DNA from: an uncultured Pseudodesulfovibrio sp.
GTDB lineage: Bacteria > Desulfobacterota > Desulfovibrionia > Desulfovibrionales > Desulfovibrionaceae
Direction of reading: 5' to 3'
Length of the DNA stretch: 64,000 nt
Assembly: GCF_963664965.1 (NCBI RefSeq)
Contig: NZ_OY761823.1
Coordinates: 3,614,001-3,678,000, forward strand
Shown: piece by piece, positions 1 through 11,000 of the stretch
Numbering within the stretch: the stretch's first letter is position 1
How the letters are laid out: each line of letters starts with the position of its first letter
Position numbers and translations under genes: made by a program
Notes under the pieces: model-generated
Told to the model about the DNA's origin: nothing
The model's database searches: none
Seen by the model: the letters and a program-made list of their open reading frames with translations, nothing else

Positions 1-567
1 TTGCAGTTTGCCGACGAGGTCCACCACGCGGACGAAACCGGGGTCCGCGGCACGGTAGCCGTCCGGGGTCAGCATTTCATTTCGCAGCCCGTTGATGCTC
101 CGCACTCCCAGACTGAAAAAGAACCGGGCGGAAGCACCGGACTCGATACTCATGAAAACGTTTCGCAGCGGCATGGGGGACATGACGCCCCGGAAAAAGG
201 CCGTACCTGTCAGCGGACGGTAGGTTATGGTCGGACGGTCCGTATACTTGGCCGTCCCGCCGAATTCGAGCAGGGTCGAGTCCCCGGACCCCGAATGATC
301 GAACATGGTACGCGAAGCGCCGACGCTGCCCCCGGTCTCCAGAGAATACGCCGCCACGATTTCCCCGACATCCATGAAGAAGATCGGTTCGACATACCGG
401 ATTTTCACGATATTCAGGAGAATCTGCCGCTTCCACGAATCCGTCAGCGACAGGTTGTATTCGATACGATCCCTTTCCACCCGGGGCGGGCCGATGGCGG
501 CACACCCGGCAAGCAGGACGATCGCAATCCCCATGACCACAGTATGAAGACCATTGCGAATGGTCAT
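1..567 (-). CDS. Putative lipoprotein, 3' end outside window
   Basis: The reading frame starts at ATG 567, with GAGGTAG as a good SD, and is still open at base 1, so only the first 189 codons are present. Residues 1-22 form a lipoprotein signal: MTIRN, a hydrophobic stretch, then the lipobox LAGC. The mature part begins AAIGPP and carries a segment like RQILLNIVKIRYVEPIFFMD followed by glycine- and serine-rich stretches. It sits 18 bp after the 419-residue hydrolase and probably belongs to the same transcript. I do not recognise the family. The longer antisense frame in this region lacks a signal or SD and looks like a shadow. Confidence 0.7.
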   Translation of the reverse strand, partial: MTIRNGLHTVVMGIAIVLLAGCAAIGPPRVERDRIEYNLSLTDSWKRQILLNIVKIRYVEPIFFMDVGEIVAAYSLETGGSVGASRTMFDHSGSGDSTLLEFGGTAKYTDRPTITYRPLTGTAFFRGVMSPMPLRNVFMSIESGASARFFFSLGVRSINGLRNEMLTPDGYRAADPGFVRVVDLVGKLQ

Positions 568-585
568 ATCTACCTCGCTCGTCCC

Positions 586-1845
586 TTACTTGAATATGGT
601 ATCCAGCCAATCAAAGAGCACCTGTCCCACGACACTGCGGTTTTCCATGATGCAGTGATTGGTCGCCCCCTCGTCGGACGGCGTCACGACCATGGTGCTT
701 CGTGAATCCGGGAAGTTGTCCAGCGCGACCTTCTGCTGCCGCTGGACTTCCTTGCTCCGGTATTCCCCTTCACCGACAATGAGCAGGGCGGGAGCGGCGA
801 TTTTCGACGCGTCAAACGTGTTGCCGAGGTTGGCTTCGATAAGCCCGGAAGGCTGATTCACGCCGTACCGCCAGCAAATGGACTTGACCACATTGCCGTG
901 AAACGACGTCCACGAGGCGATCTCGTCCTTGGAAGCGAGCGCCGCGGGCATGGCGGCAAAGAGCGGATAGGCGTCCACAACGGCGGAACTCATGGCAACC
1001 GCCTTGAGACGCGGGTCATGCATGGCGGCCTGTGGAACAAACAACCCGCCTCCGCTGATGCCGTATGCAGCCAGTTTTTTCGGGTCCACGTCCGAACGGC
1101 TGAGGGCATAATCCACCACCGCCTTCATGGGCACGTTGGTATCGGTTCGAAAGACATGGCCTGCGTGCGGCAGCATACCCTGCCCGGGCAGGTCGACGGT
1201 CATGAAATTGTAGCCGCGTTCATGCGCCTGCCGTGCGATGTAGAAGAAGAGGTCTTCGATATACGTTTCGCCGCCGCCGATCATCAGCAGGGTCTTGGTG
1301 GGTTTGGCCGAAGAGTCAGCCTTGCGGAAAAATCCCGGAAGGACGGTGTCCTCGAAGGGAATTTCGAAATACTCCAGAGGCGGCTCGAAAAGCGCTCCCG
1401 CCTGTTTCATGAGGCTGCGGCACTTGAGGCCGCGCTTCTCCAGTTCGGGATTGTCCGGCAGCATGGCAAGCAGTGAAATGCGATAATAGTACGCCGCACG
1501 AAGCAACTGTTCCCGGGCGCTCACGGTATGCCCGAACTTCAATGCCTCAAGCCCGCGGACCTCGACCCGCTTGGCCAGTTCATACCATGCGGTCTGCCAA
1601 CTGACGGCGTCTCCATCCTTGATCTGCGAGGCGGCATAAAACGCCTCGCCGATCTCGACACCGCCGTTCACCGCCGAACCGAGCACAAGGTTTCCGAAAT
1701 GGAAGTCCATATCGGCATCCTTGAAAAAGTAGCTGAAACTGGTGGCGTGGGCATCAAATGCCTTGCCGTCTTCCCCAGCATGAACACCGCTCCACGGGAC
1801 CATCAGCATCCCGGCAAGCAGTATGATGAGAGTGAGTCTCTTCAT
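586..1845 (-). CDS. Secreted alpha/beta hydrolase, FrsA/DPH-like
   Basis: This 419-residue protein has a Sec signal peptide (residues 1-23, ending VHA). An N-terminal helical half is followed by an alpha/beta hydrolase domain from about residue 165. The nucleophile elbow is GISGGG and a likely catalytic His lies in the NHC motif near the C-terminus. The helical cap plus hydrolase layout resembles FrsA and 2,6-dihydropseudooxynicotine hydrolase; the substrate is unknown. It is a paralogue of the 573-residue protein encoded 9 bp upstream: both share an AYYYR helix, an F-x-KADxS stretch, an EDLxF motif, PGQG and a terminal HC motif. The start has a GGGGG-type SD. Family call is good, function open. 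Confidence 0.8.
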   Translation of the reverse strand: MKRLTLIILLAGMLMVPWSGVHAGEDGKAFDAHATSFSYFFKDADMDFHFGNLVLGSAVNGGVEIGEAFYAASQIKDGDAVSWQTAWYELAKRVEVRGLEALKFGHTVSAREQLLRAAYYYRISLLAMLPDNPELEKRGLKCRSLMKQAGALFEPPLEYFEIPFEDTVLPGFFRKADSSAKPTKTLLMIGGGETYIEDLFFYIARQAHERGYNFMTVDLPGQGMLPHAGHVFRTDTNVPMKAVVDYALSRSDVDPKKLAAYGISGGGLFVPQAAMHDPRLKAVAMSSAVVDAYPLFAAMPAALASKDEIASWTSFHGNVVKSICWRYGVNQPSGLIEANLGNTFDASKIAAPALLIVGEGEYRSKEVQRQQKVALDNFPDSRSTMVVTPSDEGATNHCIMENRSVVGQVLFDWLDTIFK

Positions 1846-1854
1846 GATGCCCCC

Positions 1855-3576
1855 TTACTGCAACTGCGGTTTGGCCCGTTCATCCAGCCAGTTGAGAATG
1901 CGCTCACTGGAAACGAACGGTGCGCCGGACTGGCAATGGAACTGTGCGCCATGGCCGCGATTGAATTCGAAATAGCTCTTCTTCGATTTCAAACCGTTGT
2001 AGAACTTCTTGGCCTGCGCGTTGGAACCGGCGATCTGGTCGTCGCTGGAATTCAGCACCAGCATCTCGGTCTCGATTTTCCCGAGTACGTCTTCGAGAGT
2101 GTATTTCCTGAGTTTCGTAAACAGCTCGTAGGGAGAATCCGCGTCAAATGTCCACAGCATCTGATTGATGAACTGTTTCAGGTCGGGATGCTTTTCCATT
2201 TCCTTGTACGCGAGCGCGTTCACGGTCTTCTTCCGGCTGGATTTGCCCACACCGTCGCGCACTTCCTGCGGAAACTTGGTCATGGTCCCGTCATACACGC
2301 TGTAGACACCGCCGTCGGCAATGCCCCAGCGGATACGCTTCTCGAACGCCAGCGCGCGCGGCACGAGATACCCGCCCATGGAATAACCGATGATCGCGAG
2401 ACGGTCGGGGTCGACCTCGGGCCGACTCACGGCATAATCCACAACCGGAGTCACGACCTTTTCCCAGTCGTACCGGAAAGGCAGTTTTTCGACGGAAATG
2501 GCCTCCCCCTGTCCGGGGCCTTCATAGATCAGGCAGTTGTACCCGCGCTTGGCGGCATGCACCCCGAGAATGAAATACAGGTCCTCGGCAGTGCCATCCA
2601 GCCCGGTCTGAATCATCAGCAGCGGACGTTTTTTGCCGCTGTCGTCCGCCTTGATGAAGTATCCCGGCAGCACGGTTTTTTCGTAGGGAATGCGGACAGG
2701 CTGAATCGCCCCGCCGGAAAGATGCGCGGCCTTGAGAAAGGCCTTTCGCCCGTTTTCCCACGCCTGATGTTTGCGCGGATCATTTTCAGGAAGGTAGATT
2801 TCACTGGCACGATAGTAGTTCGTGGCGCGGAAGTAGGCTTCCTTGGCGCTGCGGGCATGCAGGGACGAAGCGAATTCGTCGCCCATGGCACGAACCCTGT
2901 CAGCCATGGCATCCCATGACGTATACCAGCTCTCCTTGTCGAAATCCTCGATCCGGCTGGTGATGGTCAGCAGTTCACCCAGATCGGATGCACCGGAAGC
3001 GATCACGCCGAAACGCCAGAGGCACTGGAAAACAAAGGAAGCATCGTTGAACTGGAACTTGTTCAAGGCACGTTCTTCGATATCGCGCGGGTTCTTGTTC
3101 GGCTTGCCGCGATACGTATCCCAACTGGCGATACCGCCGCCGATATACACCTGCTCCGGCAGCGGAAAATGCGTATGGATGAACAGCCACTTGCGTTCGA
3201 CCCCGGCATGATCGACAAGGGCGTCGGCAACGGCGTTCAACATGCCTTTCACATCATCGTCGCTGAAAAAACCGGGGACATACAGATCGACATACAACGG
3301 CCTGTCCGTCTCCTTGCCTTCGTAAACGATGTGGTCGAAGGTCTGCCAATAGTAGGTAATGAAAGATTCCTTGATGCCCGTGGCCCTGCTGACATCCTTA
3401 CTGACCGCCGCCAGCACCTTGTTGACGTCCAGATCACAGGGAGGAGAGGTCACCCTGACCATGGGATCAGCGGGATCAATGCCCCCCGAAGCCATGGCGG
3501 GCACCTGAAAAAGCACAATGGCCGCCAACAGAAAGAACGGCATGAAATGTTTTCCGAAAACCTTGAAACAACACAT
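1855..3576 (-). CDS. Secreted alpha/beta hydrolase, paralogue of its neighbour
   Basis: The start is placed at ATG 3576 because AGGAGG lies 8 bp before it and would be translated as QQEEF if the frame were extended to 3621. The 573-residue product begins with a signal peptide ending VPAMA. The C-terminal half is an alpha/beta hydrolase: strand and oxyanion region LLMIQTG, then EGPGQGEA, the nucleophile elbow GYSMGG, and a terminal RGHGAQFHC segment with the likely catalytic His. The N-terminal 250 residues are a longer helical and sensor-like extension than in the neighbouring paralogue. Transcription probably starts in the palindrome-rich gap upstream. An esterase or C-C/C-N hydrolase acting in the periplasm is the best guess. 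Confidence 0.8.
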   Translation of the reverse strand: MCCFKVFGKHFMPFFLLAAIVLFQVPAMASGGIDPADPMVRVTSPPCDLDVNKVLAAVSKDVSRATGIKESFITYYWQTFDHIVYEGKETDRPLYVDLYVPGFFSDDDVKGMLNAVADALVDHAGVERKWLFIHTHFPLPEQVYIGGGIASWDTYRGKPNKNPRDIEERALNKFQFNDASFVFQCLWRFGVIASGASDLGELLTITSRIEDFDKESWYTSWDAMADRVRAMGDEFASSLHARSAKEAYFRATNYYRASEIYLPENDPRKHQAWENGRKAFLKAAHLSGGAIQPVRIPYEKTVLPGYFIKADDSGKKRPLLMIQTGLDGTAEDLYFILGVHAAKRGYNCLIYEGPGQGEAISVEKLPFRYDWEKVVTPVVDYAVSRPEVDPDRLAIIGYSMGGYLVPRALAFEKRIRWGIADGGVYSVYDGTMTKFPQEVRDGVGKSSRKKTVNALAYKEMEKHPDLKQFINQMLWTFDADSPYELFTKLRKYTLEDVLGKIETEMLVLNSSDDQIAGSNAQAKKFYNGLKSKKSYFEFNRGHGAQFHCQSGAPFVSSERILNWLDERAKPQLQ

Positions 3577-3884
3577 ACGGAATTCCTCCTGCTGCAAGAC
3601 ATGTTTACCCATTAACGGCATTCACAGCGAAACGCTGTTCTTCGCAAAAGATACTGACAGCATAGCAGTGTCCCGTGACACGAGGCACAAGTCAAAAGGA
3701 ATCCCTGTGAATTCACGTGAATTAACATTCAACAGACTGAATTAATTCATAATTAACAAGACACTATGATTCTTGATTGTGTCGCACGGCATGGAACAAT
3801 CAGAAAAAGGACTTATCGCGGCACGGCTTGAAACCATTTCCCGTCACAAACACTCTGCTCTGCCACGCCGCCCAGAAGACAGCA
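3577..3884. promoter_or_regulatory. 308-bp gap with two AT-rich palindromes
   Basis: No credible gene lies here. It separates the end of the PgsB-like gene from the hydrolase operon, both minus strand, so it should hold the hydrolase promoter. Two perfect palindromes stand out: AATTCACGTGAATT at 3710-3723 and TGAATTAATTCA at 3738-3749, 27 bp apart centre to centre. They could be operator sites. I see no clear terminator for the upstream gene. Confidence 0.45.
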
Positions 3885-6800
3885 TTAATTTTCAAGCTTT
3901 CGACTCAGAGGAGAGAAGATACGGTCATGCAGCCAGCCGCCTTTCTGCTGCTTGTTGAGGAACTTCAACTCCAGCGTGGCCCGTTCATGGCTGATTCTCT
4001 GATTTTCCAAATCACGATAGATTGCACGGGCGGTCTTTCTGCGGCGGATGGCGTCACCGGCGTCAAGAAACGCTTCGGCAGCTTCCAGCAATCTTACGGC
4101 AATCCCCTTTTTCCTCTTCACGCCCAGTGAAGCATGGATTGCGGTCATGGCCTTGGCGAGATTCGACTGAATGAAAGTAAGGGCCGCCTGCGCCCGCTCA
4201 GCCTGAAAAGAAACTTCGTGCCTGCCCGCATCAATGGTTTCAAGCACCATTTGCTCCGACAACAGGCCATACTCCTGAAAAGAAAAAAGAGCTTCCAGAC
4301 TTTCCTTTTGTGTCTTTTCATCACCGTCGAGCATTCCCTTGCAAGCGTTGTAACACGTTTCCCACGCCTGCCAGCAGTACATGAAATCCAGCCCGGTTCC
4401 CTTGATATTCTGGAGTCCCATAATTCTGTTCAACAGGCCGGGAGGGGTCGCATCCGCGATAACGCTGATTATCTCATCTCCGCTCGCGTGCTGGTCGTTG
4501 ATGACGATTATCTTGTCAAAGAAGCAACGCCTCAACAATTCGTGAAATTCTTTATCCAGCCCCTTGGGCAATGCGCCGCCCCCTTGCCTGATCTTGTCAC
4601 GAAGGAGACTGTAATCCTTGTAGTAGGATATGCATGTTTTCATGTGTTCCGAGGCCGCATCGGCAACCGAATCAGGACAATTGGCGGCAATCCAGGCAAG
4701 CACCTCAGCGTCATTTGCCGGATCAACTGACTGGGGCAGCTCATCCGAGACGGATATCCCCCGTAAGACAGCATTCAACCGCCCCCGAAGCTGTTCGCCG
4801 GAAGTCGGTATCCGCATCCGTCTGGCCGTTGAAAACAATATTTCTTCAGGCGAGTTCCCCTGATCACCACCCCCGAGCCGCAATCCCTTGAGAGACTCAT
4901 TGAAAGCCCGTGTGATGTAGCCCTGCAAGCCTCCGAGGTTGGTTCCGATAAGGACATGCTTGTCCGCGGAAAGATCATCCACAAGGATTGAGGCAAACAT
5001 CCGGGAACGGCTGAGCCTGTCCGCCCGGTTGTTGACGACCGTCGTTATAAAGACGTCCGGATCATTGTCGAGGTTGGTGTCGGCGAATCCCATCCGCCGC
5101 CAGTTGGCAAGTGTGGCAAAACGTTCATTGGCCGACATGCCGTTGACAAATTGCAGACGCCGATCTTTTACCCGCGCCACGGGAAAGGTCTTGAGCACTC
5201 CTATATCGGGAATGACCCTGTCCGCCATTTCCTTGAGAGCATAGTCCCTGTCTATGCCCAGCTCCTCGGCAAGCTTCAGGACAAGGGCGATGTTGGAAGG
5301 ATGTTCGCTGTACGGGAAACGCTGAAGGACGTCATCAGTCAACAGACCGGCATCCAGCCACGACACGCGCCTGAGCTCTGTTCCCAGTTCGTGTGCGGCA
5401 TCCGCGATTATGGGGGTCATCTCTTCTTCGGACGTAATCAGCATTCCGTCATCCGGCACAAAGTTGGTCATGACCTGCGGAATGTTGATACCCGCCGGTC
5501 CCTGAATATCCTCATGGTCCGGATATGTGTTGGTAATGGTGGAATAATCGTCTCTGGACCAGTTGCGCTGCAATATCCTGACATACGACGGCGTCAACCC
5601 CATGCATTCCCACAAAAAGACCTCGGCCCCCAAGGAACCGGCGCGATCCATGAGCCTGTGGTGTTCCCATATTGTGGCCTTGTCATAGGGTCTGAACAGA
5701 AACATCTCATGGGTCTTGCCGAAGGCGTAGGAATGCAGAAACAGGGCTTCGCAGCCAGTGGTCTTTGAAACGAGGCTGTGTCCGCGCCCTTCGAACATGG
5801 CAGCCTTGAGCCGTTCGACCCCGGACTTGCCGCGTGTTCCCCATCCGCCGATGACCAGAGGAAGGCGTGCTCTGGATCGCAAAGCGCGGCGATGCAGAAA
5901 AGCGCGATGCAAGGCAAAGCCGCACAGGACCAGTCCGGAAAAAAGTCCCAGTTCATACAAGGAGTTGCCGTATGCGGAAAAAAAATACTCCCGAACACCC
6001 AGCCACCAGTCGGCATCGAAAAACGGGATCACTACAGGAAAAAAACGTTTCACCGACGGATCGGGACTCCCTTCGGGAACAGGCTGATCGTATCCCTGCA
6101 ACTCGACCTGAAAACCCAGCCCCTGCAAGGACTCGACATACGCCGTCGGAGGCTGGCCACTTTTCTCGGTCCAGTTTCGCAGGTCTGAATACCGGGCGAA
6201 CCCAAGCATGAGCTTCAACGCAGCCCAGCACCGCCTGAACGGCGAACGGGGAGGAGTCAGGACGGTCATGCCTTCGGCCGTGTACGTTTTGACAGGCAAG
6301 GCGCGAACAGTCTGTCCAAGCGAAGCCAATGCCTCGCCGGGAAGCGGGAGATAGGGTCGCCAGCCCCCTTCCTGCGACATGTGCAGCGGTTCCCCCGGCA
6401 CTTTCGTACGTGTCTGCTCTGAAAGAATGGCAGACGGAACAATCATCTGGCCGTGGAGCTTGCGCCCGACGGTATGCCTGAACGCCTGACGTTTGTCCGG
6501 TGACGGGTTGAACATTTCATAGGTCATCCGCCAATACTGGAATTCAAAATCACTTCCGCGATACAGGCGATATCCACGCAAGCCCTTCTTCACGGTAAAC
6601 CCGAAATCATCCCGGGCCATCACAGACAAAACCCGTCCGAAAAGGTCTTCCCTCCCCTTGACCAGTTTGCCGGGGATACGGCCATATTTACCCGGCTTTA
6701 TATTACGGACAAGTGGCGTCAGCTCCTTTTTCAGGGCAACCGCTTCCGCATTCCGCAACAAAAAAAGACGCTCCTGTGCCTGAGCGGCATATCGTCTCAC

Positions 6801-8075
6801 GGCATAATCGGAAGCAGAGGAATGAACAACAGCCATCGCCGGAAGCAACAGCTCCGCAGCAAAAAGAAACACCGTATCCCGAGCTTGCTCACTCCAAGCT
6901 TCACACGAACAACAAACGGCCTCAAGCGTTGCCCGCAGCACAAAGGCGTTCGACTCGTCCGACAACAGGGAGAGCCAGACGGCTGCCACATCATGTACCG
7001 ATTTTTCATCAATAAAACGGGAAAGTTCATACGCGGCAGCGGCCCGCACCTGATACGCCTGATCCTTCAACGCCAGATGGCGAAGCGTCTCCACTCCCCT
7101 TGGAATTTCGGTTGCGGGCAGGGCCTGAGCCAGACCGATACGGACAAACGGGCTTGGATCACCCATACACAACGCAAGGGCTTTTGCAAAATCAGGAGAG
7201 GCATCGGCATGCTTGCCAACCAGAACGGCAGCCCTGCGACGCACAAAGATATCGCCGTCTTCTTCCGGCGTCTCAAAACGGTTGATCAGGGCTTTTGACA
7301 GATCATCAAGAGACAGCTCTTCCAGCAGCGACAAGGCCTCGCACTGCGGCCAGACATCCTCGCTCCCATCAACGGCAAAACGATAGACGTACATGACGGT
7401 ATGCGCGTCGATCCGGTTGTCCTGCACATCCGGTCGCAACACCTTGATGGTTTTGGCCAGAGTACGAAACGCCTCGACACGAATCCGGGAATCACCGTCA
7501 TAGGAAAGGAGGTCCACAAGGAACTTGCCGAGATTCAGGCTGTCCCATACTTCCTGTTGCAGCGTCGAAATATCCTGAACCTTGAGGGCGTGGGCCGCGA
7601 TCACTCCCAGTCGCGAAAGGTTGTACTGAATCGCATATTCATGCTCTGCCATTCGGCGATGGCATCGCTCACGTACGGCATCAAATCCGAACCAGCGGGC
7701 AAACGCCTTTCGATCTTCACCGGCATGCGCTTCATCCGCTCCGAGAGCCCGGGCAAAAGCCAAAACATGGTCTTCGCGCTCCCGATCCGACACGGCCCGC
7801 ATATACCGCAGATTATACTCACCCAAAAGACCGTTCAGGGCTTCAATGGCCTCGATGAATTCAGTGCATTGGAAGACAAGAAAACCGGACAGGCTTCTTT
7901 CCAGACCTCCACGAACGATTTCCGACGGAGTCCGCCCCGTGGTCTTGAGAAAATCGGCATAGGCCCGAGCCACACCCCGAGCACGCACGGCATGGACTTT
8001 CCGCTCGTAAGCAGGAACATCGAGTTCCAGAAGTTTGATTACGTCTTCATTGCTCCATGACATAGTCAACCGCAT
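3885..8075 (-). CDS. HEAT-repeat PgsB/CapB-type Mur ligase
   Basis: This 1396-residue protein has three parts. Residues about 1-460 are helical repeats of HEAT type, with motifs such as DIFVRRRAAVLVGKHA and PSPFVRIGLAQAL. Residues 460-700 are an unrecognised linker, then one membrane span at about 703-725. From 738 on it is a Mur-ligase-like domain of the PgsB/CapB family: P-loop GGWGTRGKS (743-751), a KTTG motif at 771-774, TNTYPDHEDIQGP (848-860) and FVNGMSANE. Known PgsB/CapB proteins are about 400 residues and ligate glutamate into poly-gamma-glutamate in the membrane. The HEAT fusion is unusual. The frame overlaps the preceding gene by 29 bp; ATG 8075 has an AGGA SD, ATG 8063 is the alternative. 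Polymer identity is inferred, not shown. Confidence 0.8.
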   Translation of the reverse strand: MRLTMSWSNEDVIKLLELDVPAYERKVHAVRARGVARAYADFLKTTGRTPSEIVRGGLERSLSGFLVFQCTEFIEAIEALNGLLGEYNLRYMRAVSDREREDHVLAFARALGADEAHAGEDRKAFARWFGFDAVRERCHRRMAEHEYAIQYNLSRLGVIAAHALKVQDISTLQQEVWDSLNLGKFLVDLLSYDGDSRIRVEAFRTLAKTIKVLRPDVQDNRIDAHTVMYVYRFAVDGSEDVWPQCEALSLLEELSLDDLSKALINRFETPEEDGDIFVRRRAAVLVGKHADASPDFAKALALCMGDPSPFVRIGLAQALPATEIPRGVETLRHLALKDQAYQVRAAAAYELSRFIDEKSVHDVAAVWLSLLSDESNAFVLRATLEAVCCSCEAWSEQARDTVFLFAAELLLPAMAVVHSSASDYAVRRYAAQAQERLFLLRNAEAVALKKELTPLVRNIKPGKYGRIPGKLVKGREDLFGRVLSVMARDDFGFTVKKGLRGYRLYRGSDFEFQYWRMTYEMFNPSPDKRQAFRHTVGRKLHGQMIVPSAILSEQTRTKVPGEPLHMSQEGGWRPYLPLPGEALASLGQTVRALPVKTYTAEGMTVLTPPRSPFRRCWAALKLMLGFARYSDLRNWTEKSGQPPTAYVESLQGLGFQVELQGYDQPVPEGSPDPSVKRFFPVVIPFFDADWWLGVREYFFSAYGNSLYELGLFSGLVLCGFALHRAFLHRRALRSRARLPLVIGGWGTRGKSGVERLKAAMFEGRGHSLVSKTTGCEALFLHSYAFGKTHEMFLFRPYDKATIWEHHRLMDRAGSLGAEVFLWECMGLTPSYVRILQRNWSRDDYSTITNTYPDHEDIQGPAGINIPQVMTNFVPDDGMLITSEEEMTPIIADAAHELGTELRRVSWLDAGLLTDDVLQRFPYSEHPSNIALVLKLAEELGIDRDYALKEMADRVIPDIGVLKTFPVARVKDRRLQFVNGMSANERFATLANWRRMGFADTNLDNDPDVFITTVVNNRADRLSRSRMFASILVDDLSADKHVLIGTNLGGLQGYITRAFNESLKGLRLGGGDQGNSPEEILFSTARRMRIPTSGEQLRGRLNAVLRGISVSDELPQSVDPANDAEVLAWIAANCPDSVADAASEHMKTCISYYKDYSLLRDKIRQGGGALPKGLDKEFHELLRRCFFDKIIVINDQHASGDEIISVIADATPPGLLNRIMGLQNIKGTGLDFMYCWQAWETCYNACKGMLDGDEKTQKESLEALFSFQEYGLLSEQMVLETIDAGRHEVSFQAERAQAALTFIQSNLAKAMTAIHASLGVKRKKGIAVRLLEAAEAFLDAGDAIRRRKTARAIYRDLENQRISHERATLELKFLNKQQKGGWLHDRIFSPLSRKLEN

Positions 8076-11000
8076 TGTTCCTGTTTGACGGCACAGCGCG
8101 TTCCTTGAGGTCGTGGAACCGCTCTTCGGCCCGGGGCCGGAAATCCTTCAAGCCTCGTCCTTCACTCCAGAACCATGAAAAATTCAGGGAGCCGGAAGGT
8201 TCTCCTGCTTCAAGATCATACTCTGTTTTGAAGCCAAGTCGAACCCTATCCTGATTTTCAAGCCAATAGTCCCAATGAGCGCCCAAGCTCAGGAAATCCC
8301 TGTTGTTGCTGCCGGAACGATCAGCATCGGAATAGTAATGCGTGAAACGATACCCGAGATCAGTCTGTACGGCCCCGAACAACTGACTCCAGCCGGTCCG
8401 GAATGAGACATGATCCGGCTTGAACGGATTCATCTGCTCATTGGTGGTCAGGCTTACTCCACCGAACAAAAGCGTATCCAAAAACGGACGGTGATAGAAC
8501 GTATCTCCGATTCTCCAGCCGATTTTGTGATCCGCCTTGTAGTCCGTAAACACGTCACGATCGAGTTCCTTGCCCTTATACCGCGAATCTTCATTCATGC
8601 TGAGGGCCCTGACGAAAATCGAGGCAGCCGGAACATGGTAGCTTTTCTCGTTGAAATCCCGTTTCTGGGAAACACGCCCCCGGAGATATGCCGACCACTC
8701 CGTCCTTCCCTTCCCCCAATAGACTTCACCGGATTTTGGTGCCTGAATGTAGACGTTTCCGGCAAGATTGAATGTCAGTGGAACGCTACGGGGAAGATAC
8801 GTGAAGTCTTCAAGAAAACCGATGGTAGGTCCACCGAATTCATGCTTTCTGGCGAGAACTTCCGTCTTGAAAAATGCTGGCATTTCATCCGAATAATACC
8901 GATGCCGGACAGCCAGTTGCAGGAACTGTTCAGCATCTTTCGAGCCGGTATCCTCACCGACGTCCCGGCGTTTGACAGCCGAAGTCTCCAGTTCCCAAGT
9001 GCCGTCCTGCTGACCGCCGAGCGCGAAATCATCATGGAATCGTGCGGCTGAAGGCACAGGAGTGGCCGCCAGTGAAAATGGAGGACCGGACAGTTCTGCA
9101 TAATCAGGACTCTCGGGCGGTACACCTGCAAACCCTCCGACCGAGGAAACACTCCGCGAGCTTATTCGGTAAAGGGCCTCGCTCCCTTGGGTCGGTTGCA
9201 GTCGAATCTCGTGCCACCCTTCTCCGATGCCGCGATAACTGAAAACCGCCCGTTTCCCCTTGAGTTCGTCAACCCTGACCCAGGCCGGTCCCTTTATGGC
9301 CGCCACCACGGGAACTTCCGGGGTGGCAAGATAATACCGACGTTCGAAATACGCACCGGAGGCGTCCACATGTCCAGTCCCGCCGGGGTTCTGCAAACGC
9401 ACCCTGAGGAACTGGTTCCTTCTGGGATTCTCAATCCAGACACGCACGGAATGATACCCGCGCGAAACCTTGATACGGGTTTTTCCGGCCGGAGTCTCAG
9501 ACGTCAATTCGGCTCGCTCGACAGTACCGTCGTCCACCTGCCATGCAACCGTGGCGGGAATCGGCGCAAGATGGGGAACACGCGGCAACTCGAAATGCAG
9601 CACCACGTCTTCCGCCCTCGGACTCTGCACGGTGTAGACAATGGGATTTATGCCCTGCAACAAGACCTCATCCTCATGCACAGGACCGAAGACAGCCTGT
9701 CTGGCCCTGACGTACGGGCTTTCATTCTGCCAACTGGAAGTAGGTACATAGCGTATCCCTGCGGAGGACCGAATATTCGCAACCGATTGCCATGCAGTAA
9801 GCCCTGAAAGCCTGCCAAGCAACGCCTTGATCCCTGCGACACAGGAATGCCTCTCGTACAATTCCTGGGCACGGGCTTCGACTTCAACCAGCCTTTCGGT
9901 ACTTGTTTCACCCAGCCGGACAAGAATGGCCATCTTTGTCAGGACATCCTGCGGGGTATCTTCTGACGACAGGGCCAACGCCTCATCCAGCCTGTCCTGT
10001 CCAAGGGCCACAGCCATGGCCTCATCGCCCTCGTTCAAAGGGCATTCGCGCAACGGCATGTAACCGGCAACAATCCGTTGGCGCAAAATTCCGGACGACA
10101 TTTTTCCCAACTGACTCCGGATACCTTTATCCTTGAAACGGGCCATGCACTTTCTTGCTTCACCCGCGGACTTGTACGGAAGTGACTGCACGACGAACCA
10201 TTCTTCGCCGGAATCGTCATACAACCTGACCACCGACATCGGAATCCCGGTCCTGTTCAACGCATCAGCCTCGCTGATGGCCGAGGCACTCTCCTTGAAC
10301 GAAGAAACTCTGGCGACATACAGATCCTCTTCCTGAGCAGACGTCCGGAGATGCTCCCGCCTGTATGACTCAAACTTCTGCCACAGCTCCCTGTCCGCCG
10401 GAACAGGAAGGGCGAGATCGAACAATCCGTCCACGACAGACTGGCTCGTCACACACCGCGTTTCGTTGTTCGCTGCGGCATACACAACAGACTCTTCGCC
10501 AATTCCCCACGCCGAACCTTTCGCTGCCTTGAGGAACGGAGACGTACTCCGGCCTGCAAGCGCCGCCATCACGTTTTCTGGCGTCATAAGCGGAAGAATG
10601 GAAACAGGGAGGCTTGGACGACAGGCAAACAACTGAACGGCGAGCGTCAGATCCTGACCGGAAATTTCGATCTCATGAAGGCCGGGACCAAAAGTTCTCA
10701 CCAGCTCGACCGCCCGCCCGGGCAGCACATTTTCATTGCCTTCGACAAGCAATCCGGCAGACGGCCAGTTGTTATTGATCGGAGCGAAATGAAGCTGTTC
10801 CTTCTCCCGCACTTCCAACCACCCCTCGATTTCCTTGGCGGCGGAGGCTACATGAAGGGGCCGGGAAACCACTTTGACAGAAAGGGGACCATAAAAACGG
10901 GCCTTGACCGGCCTTCCCGGTGCCGCCACGTAAGAAAGAGAACGCAGACCACGGGTTCGGCTCTCCATCTGCATGGTGCCACCGTGCCCGATAACGCTCT

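Noticed and set aside
1-705. A 234-codon plus-strand frame at the left edge
   Set aside because: The minus strand carries a lipoprotein with lipobox and SD in the same bases; the plus frame has no recognisable feature.
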